The notes under the pieces were generated by a model, which had not been told where the DNA came from, searched no databases, and saw nothing but the letters and a program-made list of their open reading frames with translations. Below, in pieces: positions 27,243 to 34,780 of a DNA stretch of 42,089 nt (its first letter is position 1; each line of letters starts with the position of its first letter). The position numbers and the translations under genes were made by a program. Source of the stretch: Candidatus Propionivibrio aalborgensis (lineage in GTDB: Bacteria > Pseudomonadota > Gammaproteobacteria > Burkholderiales > Rhodocyclaceae); NCBI RefSeq assembly GCF_900089945.1, contig NZ_FLQY01000397.1, forward strand, positions 1-42,089. Direction: 5' to 3'.

Positions 27243-27269
27243 CCGGCCAGCGCCGCCACGGCTGGCCGG
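27243..27269 (+). terminator. GC-rich stem-loop after the hybrid kinase gene
   Basis: CCGGCCAGC (27243-27251) pairs perfectly with GCTGGCCGG (27261-27269) around a nine-base loop, five bases after the stop codon. No T-run follows, so it may act as a transcript-stabilising or weak terminating structure. Confidence 0.5.
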
Positions 27270-27861
27270 TATGGGGAATTCGGTGCGAGCACGCCGTGTT
27301 GGCGCTGTCGATGCCGTCTCGGTGGCGGGATGAGTCCCGAGAGCCGGTCGAGTAAGTTGCACCCTCGGTGCCGTGACCGGCACACTCACCCATGCGTCCG
27401 AAGTAACCAACTGCCCTTGAGCACTGAGTGGCTGGTTATCTCCACACAACGGGCGTCCTTCGTATGTGGCCTCAATGGCCGCAATGGCCGAGGAGCCGCC
27501 TCATGCTGATGACAACAGGCAACAAGTCGGCCACTGCGGCCATTGGGCGCTTGCTGCTTGAGCGGCAGCAGCAATGCGCATTGCCGCCGTCCGTCAATTC
27601 ACCAGAAAAATTCTGGCGAGACAAATCCGAGCGGCAGCTTCTCGAACTCCCCAACTCACACTCTGTGCCCTCTCCAGTCATTCAACAGTTACGTAAACGG
27701 ACATTGGAGTGAGAGACAAAATGAAAAGGCCCAAGTGTAGTTCCGCGCAGAACAACACTACAATCCGCCGAGAATGCGAACGCTTTCGCTTAGCATTGAC
27801 CAGGTGACAGTGCCGGCGTAATGTCGGGCGGCTATGCGCGAACTCTGATGGAGAATCTGAT
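27270..27861. other. 592-bp gene-free region rich in short inverted repeats
   Basis: I see no credible gene. It holds GTGCCG/CGGCAC (27368-27383), and CAATGGCCGCA (27473-27483) inverted at 27535-27545 as TGCGGCCATTG, plus tandem AATGGCCG units beside the first. A Shine-Dalgarno GGAG precedes the hydrolase ATG at 27862. The repeats look like an intergenic mosaic element or the boundary of the accessory region. Confidence 0.4.
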
Positions 27862-29649
27862 ATGAAGCAGGCGGTCGTGTTGATTCACGGCATCGGCGAG
27901 CAAAAGCCGATGGACACCGTTCGCGGCTTCGTCGAGTCGGTACTGCCACCATCGGTGAACGACGGTGAGCAGTACTGGAGCAAGCCCGACCCGATGTCTG
28001 AATCCTTCGAACTGCGTCGCCTACAGGCAGTGGGGCGTAACAAGATTCACTTCTTCGAATACTACTGGGCGTACCAGATTACCGACACCAAATTCCGGCA
28101 CCTGACACAGTGGTTGCTGGACCTGCTGCTGCGGCGCTCGTGCAACGTGCCGTCCGGCTTGCGCACGATCTGGTGGCTGTCGTGGATTCTGTTGACCGGC
28201 CTCGTGATCGCGATCGCCAGCGGAGCTGTCGCCCATTTCATGGAGGCCAACCAGGATCGCTTGCCCTACACGCCCATCTCAGTACTGCTTGCCCTGCTAC
28301 TCAGTGGGGTTCAAGGCTTCCTCCTCTATTACGCGGGTGACGCAGCACGTTACCTCAGCCCATCGCCAGAGAACATCGCCATGCGCCAACGCATACGCGC
28401 CGATGGCGTGTCCTTGCTGCGGCGATTGCATGAATCAGGAGAATACGACCGAATTGTCGTCGTCGGTCACAGCCTGGGCAGCGTCATTGGCTATGACATC
28501 CTCACTGCGCTGTGGCGCGACTTCAACAGCGTTTACGACTTTCAAAGCAAGGAGGCAGTGCTGGATCAGCTGCTTGCCAGCAATCTGCGGCCACAACCTG
28601 TCGCACGCGATGCGCTGTCTGCCATCGGCGAAACGCTACAGGATCTCCCGAAAGACGATTCGACCCAGCCATTGCGGCAAGCGCTGCAGCATGCCTACCG
28701 TTCAGCCCAATTCGCGTGCTGGAAGGAACAGTGCTACTGGGGCAACGGCTGGCGTGTCACCGATTTCATCACACTCGGCAGCCCACTGGCGCACGGCATG
28801 ATGCTGCTGGCGCGCAGCGATGCCGAGTTTGCCGCGCGCAAGTGGCAACGTGAATTGCCAACCTGTCCGCCGGTCAAGGACGGCAAACGCTATGTCTATT
28901 CCGCAGACCAGGCGATCGATACCGCGGGCAAGCGCAAATTCAATCCGCTGCTGTTACACCACGCCGCCTGCTTCGCCGTGACGCGTTGGACCAATATGTA
29001 CTTTCCGGCCTACGGTGGCCTTTGCGGCGATCTGGTGGGTGGTCCGCTGGCGACGGTGTTCGGCCCCGGTATCAGCGACGTCCCGGTGAAATCCACCGGC
29101 TGGCGTCGGTTCACGCCAGCGGCGCACACCACGTATTGGGACAAGCAGTCCGACGCACCGGCATCGATCGATGCGAAAGCTGCCGAAGAATTCGCCCTGC
29201 CATCGCTCAAACAAGCACTGTACTTAGATCACGCTCGCGAGTACAAATTGCCTGACAGCATGACGGAGAATTCTGTGTGGCGAACCGAGCTGATTGCGCT
29301 CAACGCTAGGATTGATGATCCCGGCAACATCGGGCCGGGCGTCGCCAATTTTCCGGCCGAAGCCCTGTCTGAGCGGCTTCTGCACTATCGCGCCGGCGAA
29401 CCGGTACGCGGCAAGCTGGGCACTGACGGAGTGCTGGAACAGTTGAAACAATCCACACCGCCACGGTCGGTCGTCACCAAGAAGATCGCGATAACGCCAA
29501 TAGGCCGTCATGTCCTTGTTACTCTTGCCAACGCGATGACGCAGTCCGACGACTCCGAACAACATCTGCGTCACCTTCGCGTTTTCTCCAGGCACCATGA
29601 TCAGTGGCAACTGGAAATATGGCATTGCCATGAATGGCCGGAGCAATAA
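27862..29649 (+). CDS. Alpha/beta hydrolase, lipase-like, with two TM segments
   Basis: The product is 595 residues. It begins with the oxyanion strand VVLIHGIGEQ (residues 5-14), and the nucleophile elbow is GHSLGS (202-207, catalytic Ser204). Two hydrophobic segments (about 103-125 and 138-158) separate these, so the enzyme is probably anchored in the inner membrane with its catalytic domain on one side. A late TLGSPLAHGM stretch is typical of lipase-type alpha/beta hydrolases. The substrate is not shown, but lipids or esters are likely. It is on the plus strand and converges on the minus-strand hydrolase array with a 37-bp gap. GGAG lies about nine bases before the ATG. Confidence 0.78.
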   Translation: MKQAVVLIHGIGEQKPMDTVRGFVESVLPPSVNDGEQYWSKPDPMSESFELRRLQAVGRNKIHFFEYYWAYQITDTKFRHLTQWLLDLLLRRSCNVPSGLRTIWWLSWILLTGLVIAIASGAVAHFMEANQDRLPYTPISVLLALLLSGVQGFLLYYAGDAARYLSPSPENIAMRQRIRADGVSLLRRLHESGEYDRIVVVGHSLGSVIGYDILTALWRDFNSVYDFQSKEAVLDQLLASNLRPQPVARDALSAIGETLQDLPKDDSTQPLRQALQHAYRSAQFACWKEQCYWGNGWRVTDFITLGSPLAHGMMLLARSDAEFAARKWQRELPTCPPVKDGKRYVYSADQAIDTAGKRKFNPLLLHHAACFAVTRWTNMYFPAYGGLCGDLVGGPLATVFGPGISDVPVKSTGWRRFTPAAHTTYWDKQSDAPASIDAKAAEEFALPSLKQALYLDHAREYKLPDSMTENSVWRTELIALNARIDDPGNIGPGVANFPAEALSERLLHYRAGEPVRGKLGTDGVLEQLKQSTPPRSVVTKKIAITPIGRHVLVTLANAMTQSDDSEQHLRHLRVFSRHHDQWQLEIWHCHEWPEQ

Positions 29650-29686
29650 GCAGACTAGAAACTTGCGTCTGACGCACGGCAGCTCA

Positions 29687-30241
29687 TTACGGTTTGACTT
29701 CTTTTCTGTCCGATCTTGGCAACGAAATATGGACTGCCCGCCACTGAAACGGTCTATAAAATGCTCGTTGTGCCAAAACTGCAACCTCGACCGTTGCGGG
29801 AAGATGGGAAGGTACCTGATAGACTTCGGCAAGCTGAAGTGATTCCCCTTGCGCCAAAAGGTGCTCGGGCGCAATTGCCTCTGACGCTCTTCCAGCAGTA
29901 GGCCAACGCAATCGGTCGCCTTCCGTCGGCAGGCGTTCAAATCCATTGATTCGATCTGAGCGCTCCTTCTCTCCGTCTACAGTGAGACGCAAAGAAACAT
30001 CTTTTAGATAGACCGAGTCGGTCGTCCCCTTGTCGAGGGTAACGGTGAGAGCAAGGAAATCGTTTCTCTCATCCTTTGCGACGCGCTCCGAAGAAATGGA
30101 CAAACTAAGATTCGCTGCAAACCAACCAACACATATCTTCCAGGCAATAAACGCAGTACCAAGCAACAAGCCGACGATTTCCAACCAGCTTTTAAGAGTT
30201 GCTGGGTTGACATTGGCAAGGAGGCTAGGAACGCAGCTCAC
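29687..30241 (-). CDS. Unknown single-TM protein with beta-rich exterior domain
   Basis: The product is 184 residues, starting with a GTG whose GTGA overlaps the stop codon of the DUF2235 gene, so translation is coupled and the start is well supported. One hydrophobic segment (about 16-36, LKSWLEIVGLLLGTAFIAWKI) is followed by about 140 residues of alternating beta-type sequence (LSLSISSERV, FLALTVTLDKG, LKDVSLRLTV). I do not recognise the family. Coupling to the DUF2235 hydrolase suggests a partner, immunity or regulatory role, which is inference. Confidence 0.65.
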   Translation of the reverse strand: MSCVPSLLANVNPATLKSWLEIVGLLLGTAFIAWKICVGWFAANLSLSISSERVAKDERNDFLALTVTLDKGTTDSVYLKDVSLRLTVDGEKERSDRINGFERLPTEGDRLRWPTAGRASEAIAPEHLLAQGESLQLAEVYQVPSHLPATVEVAVLAQRAFYRPFQWRAVHISLPRSDRKEVKP

Positions 30242-32070
30242 GACGGTTCTCCACTATCTATAGAGCACATACGCTCATCACGTGAAAAACACCCGAAGAG
30301 CCCCGTCATCAGGCAATAAAACATTATCGCTATCAGCAATCCCAAGAAACAAAATTTGGCGGTAGCAGCAAAGGTCGTCCCCAGTGAATAAGCGCCTTCC
30401 AATAAGCTAGGTGCAATCCAGTGTGCGCCGGTGTCGCGTAGGAGGTAAGCATCGAGAGCCTTGAACGTCAACCAGTTTTCTGTAAGGTCGGAAATTGGCA
30501 GCCCCAGACCCAGAATGCATGCGAGTTTTCCCAAAGTCGGGCTTGGGTAACCTTTTCTTTCGCTACGCCAGCGCAGAAGCGCGACTAGCAGCAATGTGGA
30601 AAATACTGAATAAACGGCGATTAACAGCGTATCAACGAACAAGAGAAACGCCACATTAACGAAAAATTCCGACTGCCATTTGGCCAAGGCTGCGCCGAGT
30701 TGGAAAAATAACCCACGCTTGAAGCCAAATTGGAAGTGTGTTGCCAGCGTAAATCCCGCCCCCCGACTGACGACGAGCAGGGTGAAGGTTGCCAGGCCAC
30801 TGATTACTAAAGTTGGCAGAAACCAGCAGGGATAGGATTGCTTTTTTGGCTGCACATGGGGGGATGATGGGACGGTGGGAACTTCGCGCTCCTCTATCTC
30901 GTTTTGCGATCCGTTGGTTCCATAGATTTCGACTGTACGAAGTGTTTCTGCGGGAGTCGCGTCTCGGGGAATTGACTGTCCACAATTCGGTTCTCGACTA
31001 TCACGCAGATAGACGGATTCGTGAATTTGCATTTCGCCAATAAAGTCGCGGTGGAACATTCCTGCCAGTACCCAAGCTGGCATGGCGACAATCTGATCGT
31101 GCATTACGTCGAATGGGTTGGTTATGTGCCGCGCTTCGAGTTGCTTCAGATCGATGTGCAGGCCATGGGCATGGGATTCCCGAACCATCCAGTGCAGGGT
31201 GATGTTGGATAAACCGGACTCCCGATAGCCACCACCGATGTCCGAATGGGCGCCGCGAAACCAGACCTGTTTGAAACTCCGGCTTGCATCGGGGGAAGAT
31301 CCCGCGGGGGGAGTGTAAGGGCGAGGTTTAAAGGGCCAACGTAACTCGTCCAATGCCAGCGCATGACGTAAGTGATGAAAACCTGGCTTGACGGCGGGGT
31401 CGCTGGTAATTGTTGCGCCAAGGAATTGCCAAATACCGACCGACTCAACGGTGTCCCAGCAGCCAATGAAGTGAATGGGAACGTGTTGCGTGGAAGCACC
31501 ATTGCTGGTGGAGAACTGTCGGGCAAAGTTTATCTTGAACTCCTTGGCGGCTCTTGCCCTCTCGGCTTTCGATCGCTCTGACGGTTGCTTGCAACGATAG
31601 ACGCGGAGGATCGATGGAATCAAATTCTCGTGCGCTTCCCGAAGCAAACCGAACATGTAGACCAGCCCGGATACGGCACGAGCCGTAAAAGCACCCCGAG
31701 AGAATCCGAAGAGGAAAATCCGGTCGCCATGCTGATAGTTGCGCAGCAGAAACGTGTAAGTCTCAGCGACATTCGTCCAAACGCCGTCACCCCACGCTAA
31801 GCCTCCCAGGCGACGCAGAGTGTCGCGGTAAGGAATGCCGCCACCTTCATCGCCAGCGAGAGCTCCGTCGGGTGTACCCACGCCAGGATCGTAATAGGTG
31901 ATCTGACCCTTCGATTTTTCAAGCGCTTCGAACAGCTTGGCGATATTGGTCTTGTCCAGGCCGGGTTTCCAGATGTTGCCAGTACCGTCACAGCAGACGA
32001 CAAGGTTACGGCCGGATTGCTCCCCATTGCGGCGCACCGGGTCTGTAACTTCTTGAAATTGCGCCGGCAT
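30238..32070 (-). CDS. DUF2235 (Tle1-like) alpha/beta hydrolase with C-terminal membrane domain
   Basis: The product is 610 residues from the ATG at 32070, chosen because AAAGGA lies about eight bases upstream. The DUF2235 signature is clear: VVCCDGTGN (24-32), nucleophile elbow GFSRGAFTAR (122-131, Ser124), CWDTVES (204-210, Asp206) and FRGAHSDIGGGY (271-282, His275). Characterised relatives include Tle1 phospholipase effectors of type VI secretion. Unlike typical Tle1 effectors, residues 415-590 hold several hydrophobic segments, so this protein is probably membrane-anchored. No VgrG, Hcp or PAAR gene is present in the window. It overlaps the next gene by GTGA and follows the small membrane protein by 34 bp. 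Confidence 0.82.
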   Translation of the reverse strand: MPAQFQEVTDPVRRNGEQSGRNLVVCCDGTGNIWKPGLDKTNIAKLFEALEKSKGQITYYDPGVGTPDGALAGDEGGGIPYRDTLRRLGGLAWGDGVWTNVAETYTFLLRNYQHGDRIFLFGFSRGAFTARAVSGLVYMFGLLREAHENLIPSILRVYRCKQPSERSKAERARAAKEFKINFARQFSTSNGASTQHVPIHFIGCWDTVESVGIWQFLGATITSDPAVKPGFHHLRHALALDELRWPFKPRPYTPPAGSSPDASRSFKQVWFRGAHSDIGGGYRESGLSNITLHWMVRESHAHGLHIDLKQLEARHITNPFDVMHDQIVAMPAWVLAGMFHRDFIGEMQIHESVYLRDSREPNCGQSIPRDATPAETLRTVEIYGTNGSQNEIEEREVPTVPSSPHVQPKKQSYPCWFLPTLVISGLATFTLLVVSRGAGFTLATHFQFGFKRGLFFQLGAALAKWQSEFFVNVAFLLFVDTLLIAVYSVFSTLLLVALLRWRSERKGYPSPTLGKLACILGLGLPISDLTENWLTFKALDAYLLRDTGAHWIAPSLLEGAYSLGTTFAATAKFCFLGLLIAIMFYCLMTGLFGCFSRDERMCSIDSGEPS

Positions 32071-32104
32071 GGAACTTTCCTTTACAATTCGTTGCGACCA
32101 AGCT

Positions 32105-32413
32105 TCAACGAGAAGCATTTCGACGTCTGTTGCCGGTATAAGAGGTCGCTCCGTTCCTTAGGACAGAACCACCGCTAGCGAGTAATCCTAGACAGATAAC
32201 CGCCATACCCTCTGGCACTTTCGCAACCTCAAGCGGCAAAAAGTCACGCGCGAGATACGACGTTACTATTCCCGACAAGATGGCAATTATTTGCAAATAT
32301 GAACGTCCTCTTCCCTCTACAACCGGATCGTCATTCGCGTGATCAAGCGACGGGACGAAACCTTTGATGATTTCGACCAGTCTTTCAGGTGCGATACTCA
32401 ACGACAGTATCAA
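32105..32413 (-). CDS. Small membrane protein with LLASGGS motif
   Basis: The product is about 102 residues. No ATG is available near the start, and the TTG at 32413 is the best choice; an in-frame TAA lies 16 codons further upstream, so the true N-terminus is uncertain. Two hydrophobic segments are visible (about 40-58 and 69-84), and the charged stretch APERLVEIIKGFVP precedes them. The ending GLLASGGSVLRN resembles a family of small two-TM proteins that I recall near hydrolase and SLATT genes, function unknown. It lies 34 bp upstream of the DUF2235 gene on the same strand and is probably part of the same transcript. Confidence 0.55.
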   Translation of the reverse strand: MILSLSIAPERLVEIIKGFVPSLDHANDDPVVEGRGRSYLQIIAILSGIVTSYLARDFLPLEVAKVPEGMAVICLGLLASGGSVLRNGATSYTGNRRRNASR

Positions 32414-32555
32414 GCTAATAATTACTACAAGCTTCGTGAGTTCCCTGAATCGTCCAGTTAGTTAATGCGAATATATTGTTATACTCAAGGGCATAGACCT
32501 CTGCGAAGATAATAGCCATATTTACTGCGACGTTCACCTTGAACGAGATTGGATT
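32414..32555. other. Short AT-rich gap with a hairpin after the SGNH gene
   Basis: No gene is seen. CGTTCA and TGAACG flank three bases near 32530-32545, forming a small hairpin just after the SGNH stop codon on the minus strand. I looked here for an attC site and found none. Confidence 0.4.
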
Positions 32556-33419
32556 TCATTTCAGAATGTGGACGAACTCGGCAGAAATTACATCGGCCAG
32601 TTTCTTGTATCCGCTGGCAGTCGCGTGAATTTCATTGAGCCAATCTCCGTCTTCGCCTGTGGTCCCAAGTCTCGCTCTTATGAGAGTTTCACGTGTAGCC
32701 GATACAACGTAAAAATTCTCAATCTTGTATGAAAGTTCAATAAGCGCTGATGCCAATGACTCGAAGATGTAATCCGTCAGAGAAATCCAGAATTCCTCCG
32801 GCACATCATTTCCTTTGAGCGCAGGGTATAACCACGGACCAGCAATTTTGAGGCCTAGAAACTTGGCTTTTGCATTCCGTGGTGTTGGATAATCATACAC
32901 ATGAGTGACGATTGGCGTCACGGCGTTATCGGTACCATCTCTCATTTCGGCAATCTTGAAGAACCCATGTTGAACCCTAAGTTTCATATTGGCTAACTCA
33001 ATTGCATTTATGTAATCGAGCATATGCTTACCCGCTCCGTCAGACGGAGTACAAATTATCTGATCTGCAAGGTCGATCAGATCGTTGCCGCCACCGCTGA
33101 TGAATATGGCATCCCACTTGGTGGAGAAGTTCTTTTCTGCAATAAGTTGATGCAGGGTGGGATTTGAGCATATTGACGACATATTCTTGATTGTGTCGCC
33201 AGGTTGCGCCAAGTTTACCAACAGAGTGCCATGCTCAAACCGCAGAGGGAAAAGCAAATTGCTCGACGGTATCGCTCCAATTGAAAACCACGAATCGCCT
33301 TCGCAAAGAATTCGCTTCGCGAACGCTGGATCATCTGGCCCTGATGTCCCAGTTCCTATGTAGTTGTCTGGTCCGTATCCATTGAAGGAGATTACTTTTG
33401 CAGGGTAGTCAAAATTCAT
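32556..33419 (-). CDS. SGNH/GDSL-type hydrolase
   Basis: The product is 287 residues with AAGGAG about six bases before the ATG. The four SGNH blocks can be followed: GDSW (41-44, catalytic Ser43), a block II glycine in NLAQPGDTI (about 69-77), GGGND (109-113, Asn112) and DWLNEIH (259-265, Asp259 and His265). Family members hydrolyse esters of lipids, glycans or other polymers. There is no signal peptide or TM segment, so it is probably cytoplasmic, which is unusual for an enzyme acting on the cell surface and fits a conflict role or a lipid substrate. It is the first gene after the attC-like site on the minus strand. Confidence 0.8.
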   Translation of the reverse strand: MNFDYPAKVISFNGYGPDNYIGTGTSGPDDPAFAKRILCEGDSWFSIGAIPSSNLLFPLRFEHGTLLVNLAQPGDTIKNMSSICSNPTLHQLIAEKNFSTKWDAIFISGGGNDLIDLADQIICTPSDGAGKHMLDYINAIELANMKLRVQHGFFKIAEMRDGTDNAVTPIVTHVYDYPTPRNAKAKFLGLKIAGPWLYPALKGNDVPEEFWISLTDYIFESLASALIELSYKIENFYVVSATRETLIRARLGTTGEDGDWLNEIHATASGYKKLADVISAEFVHILK

Positions 33420-33459
33420 CTACTTCTCCTTTTTGAAAATTGAGCGAGCAGTTGGACTC

Positions 33460-33523
33460 GTCCAACACCCGGTTCAGATCGTGGCTCGCTTCGCGATCAC
33501 GATCTAACCTTAATCGTTAGGGC
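33460..33523 (-). other. attC-like integron recombination site
   Basis: Read on the minus strand, the site begins with CCCTAAC (R''-like) and ends with GTTGGAC, which fits the GTTRRRY core. Between them GTTAGATCGTG (L'') pairs with CACGATCTGAAC (L') leaving one extra unpaired base, the extrahelical base expected of attC. The inner TCGC/GCGA forms a short variable terminal stem. The outer cores pair imperfectly, as expected when the last six bases come from a neighbouring cassette. It begins 18 bp after the SLATT stop codon. All pairings were read by eye. Confidence 0.65.
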
Positions 33524-34517
33524 CGCTCCGGTCGGTACTTCTATATAGTCAAAGTAATGGTTGTGCGCGCGGTTGTTGCAGCCTGGACATCAATAACTTT
33601 GGTTATCATTTGCGGTGGGTCAGACATGATTTCCACTGTAAGCTTGTGCTGACCAGGCAAGACGTTGAGTTCTGACCATGAATATCCAAGGAATTCCACA
33701 GTTGGATTGGAGTCAATAGCAATTCTGACTTTTTTTGGCTCGGCCTTGTAAACAAACGCGACCTCAATCGCACCTGGTTGCTTTGCCTTCTCATTTGCTT
33801 GGGCACTAGACGCTTGACTTGTAAGGTTGGTTCGAATTGCGTCAAGTTTTCTATCAGTCTCTTCGCGCTGAGACTTAATCATAGATTCAAGAAGAGAAAT
33901 GCTGGTATTGAATTCCGCTATCCACTTAGTAGTTTCTTCTGCCTGAAGTTTGGTTAGCTCTGTTTCTAGTGTTCTAGCCAATTCAAAGAGTACTTCCACA
34001 TCTGCATTTTCCAGCGGCGTGTTCTTAGAAACAATATAGCTAGCCCATTCCAGTTCAAATGCACGCGTCAAATTTTCCATCGTAGTAACAGTGGCGATAT
34101 ATCGCATCCAGCCGCTCGACCATCCGAAGATTCGGTCTGCAAGGGTGAATAGTGCCGCTGCCACTAAGATTGCCGCTCCGACTTGCGTTAACGCAAGTTT
34201 ATGATCCGCCATTTCAAACAAAGCAGAAAGAACAGGCAAAGTCGTGCCAAGCACGAGAAGTATGAAGGCGATCCCCCTAACTATTAACGATGTATTTCTC
34301 TTTGTACCGATGCTCGACCAATACCACGAGCACATCTCCTTGGATTCTTGTTCAATATGCGAATATATTGATAGCAGAGCCTGATCTGGTGTTTTATCTT
34401 TGTATTCATCCCATGCCAAGAGCTGCGCAGTTGAGATATCAGGAATCGTAGCCATGTCATCTCCTGTGTTGAGGAAAAGAACGTAAATCGGCAACCAGCC
34501 TCGGCAGAGCGGCCTAA
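33466..34517 (-). mobile_element. Candidate integron gene cassette carrying the SLATT gene
   Basis: The cassette runs from the TTAGGC side of the attI-like crossover to the G of the attC core and holds one gene, the SLATT protein, in the usual orientation with its attC just after the stop codon. That is the standard plan of a mobile gene cassette. The limits follow directly from the two site calls and share their uncertainty. Confidence 0.6.
33541..34455 (-). CDS. SLATT-type two-TM protein with coiled coil and C-terminal beta domain
   Basis: The product is 304 residues from the ATG at 34455, with GGAG about seven bases upstream; a longer start at 34605 would run through the attI-like site and is rejected. 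Residues 30-140 match the SLATT_2 pattern as I remember it: SWYW before the first TM (about 58-80), a second TM (about 88-110), then DRIFGWSSGWMRYIATV and a FELEWA helix. SLATT proteins are proposed pore-forming or membrane-perturbing effectors tied to nucleotide-signal defence systems. A coiled coil (about 155-215) and a beta-rich C-terminal domain (about 228-304, PEGA-like LPGQHKLTVEI) follow. No SMODS nucleotidyltransferase or SLOG gene is nearby, so the trigger is unknown. Confidence 0.72.
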   Translation of the reverse strand: MATIPDISTAQLLAWDEYKDKTPDQALLSIYSHIEQESKEMCSWYWSSIGTKRNTSLIVRGIAFILLVLGTTLPVLSALFEMADHKLALTQVGAAILVAAALFTLADRIFGWSSGWMRYIATVTTMENLTRAFELEWASYIVSKNTPLENADVEVLFELARTLETELTKLQAEETTKWIAEFNTSISLLESMIKSQREETDRKLDAIRTNLTSQASSAQANEKAKQPGAIEVAFVYKAEPKKVRIAIDSNPTVEFLGYSWSELNVLPGQHKLTVEIMSDPPQMITKVIDVQAATTARTTITLTI

Positions 34518-34550
34518 CTTTGCTATCGGGAAACAGCTTTGCTGCGTAAC
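34512..34550 (-). other. attI-like integron insertion site
   Basis: On the minus strand the site runs from GTTACGCAGCA to CAAAGTTAGGC in 39 bases, the same length as the class 1 attI1 core that I remember. About 31 of the 39 bases agree, including both ends and the G/TTAGGC crossover. The crossover (between 34518 and 34517) lies about 60 bases upstream of the SLATT ATG, the usual distance for a first cassette. An intI gene would be expected to start to the right on the plus strand, but none is present. Confidence 0.75.
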
Positions 34551-34780
34551 TCGACGCCACCGATTGCGCTGGAAGCCTCTTCAAAAAAGGCCTTGAGGTG
34601 ATCAATAGCTGGATTCATACAGTATTAAATAGAACGCGAAAAGCAGCACTTCCAAATATAGACTATCACCGCACCTTCAGAACGCTTGAGTGGCTGCATA
34701 AGAGCAATATCCTAAGCCGGACGAGCCGGAACCAAACAGGGGTTACGATTAGCGCCTGACCAATGATGTGGAGATTGGCC
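34551..34780. other. Region between attI-like site and the wHTH gene
   Basis: An integron integrase would be expected to begin here on the plus strand; I see no integrase start or remnant. Direct GCCGG units (34714-34730) lie about 60 bp before the next ATG. The cassette promoter may also lie here, pointing to the minus strand, but no clear -35/-10 pair stands out. Confidence 0.4.

Noticed and set aside
32414-32555. Second attC between the SGNH and 2-TM genes
   Set aside because: No GTTRRRY core is found on the minus strand, so the SGNH gene is not shown to be a complete cassette.
29687-34455. Type VI secretion effector cluster
   Set aside because: No VgrG, Hcp, PAAR or adaptor gene occurs in the window, and the DUF2235 protein is membrane-anchored.
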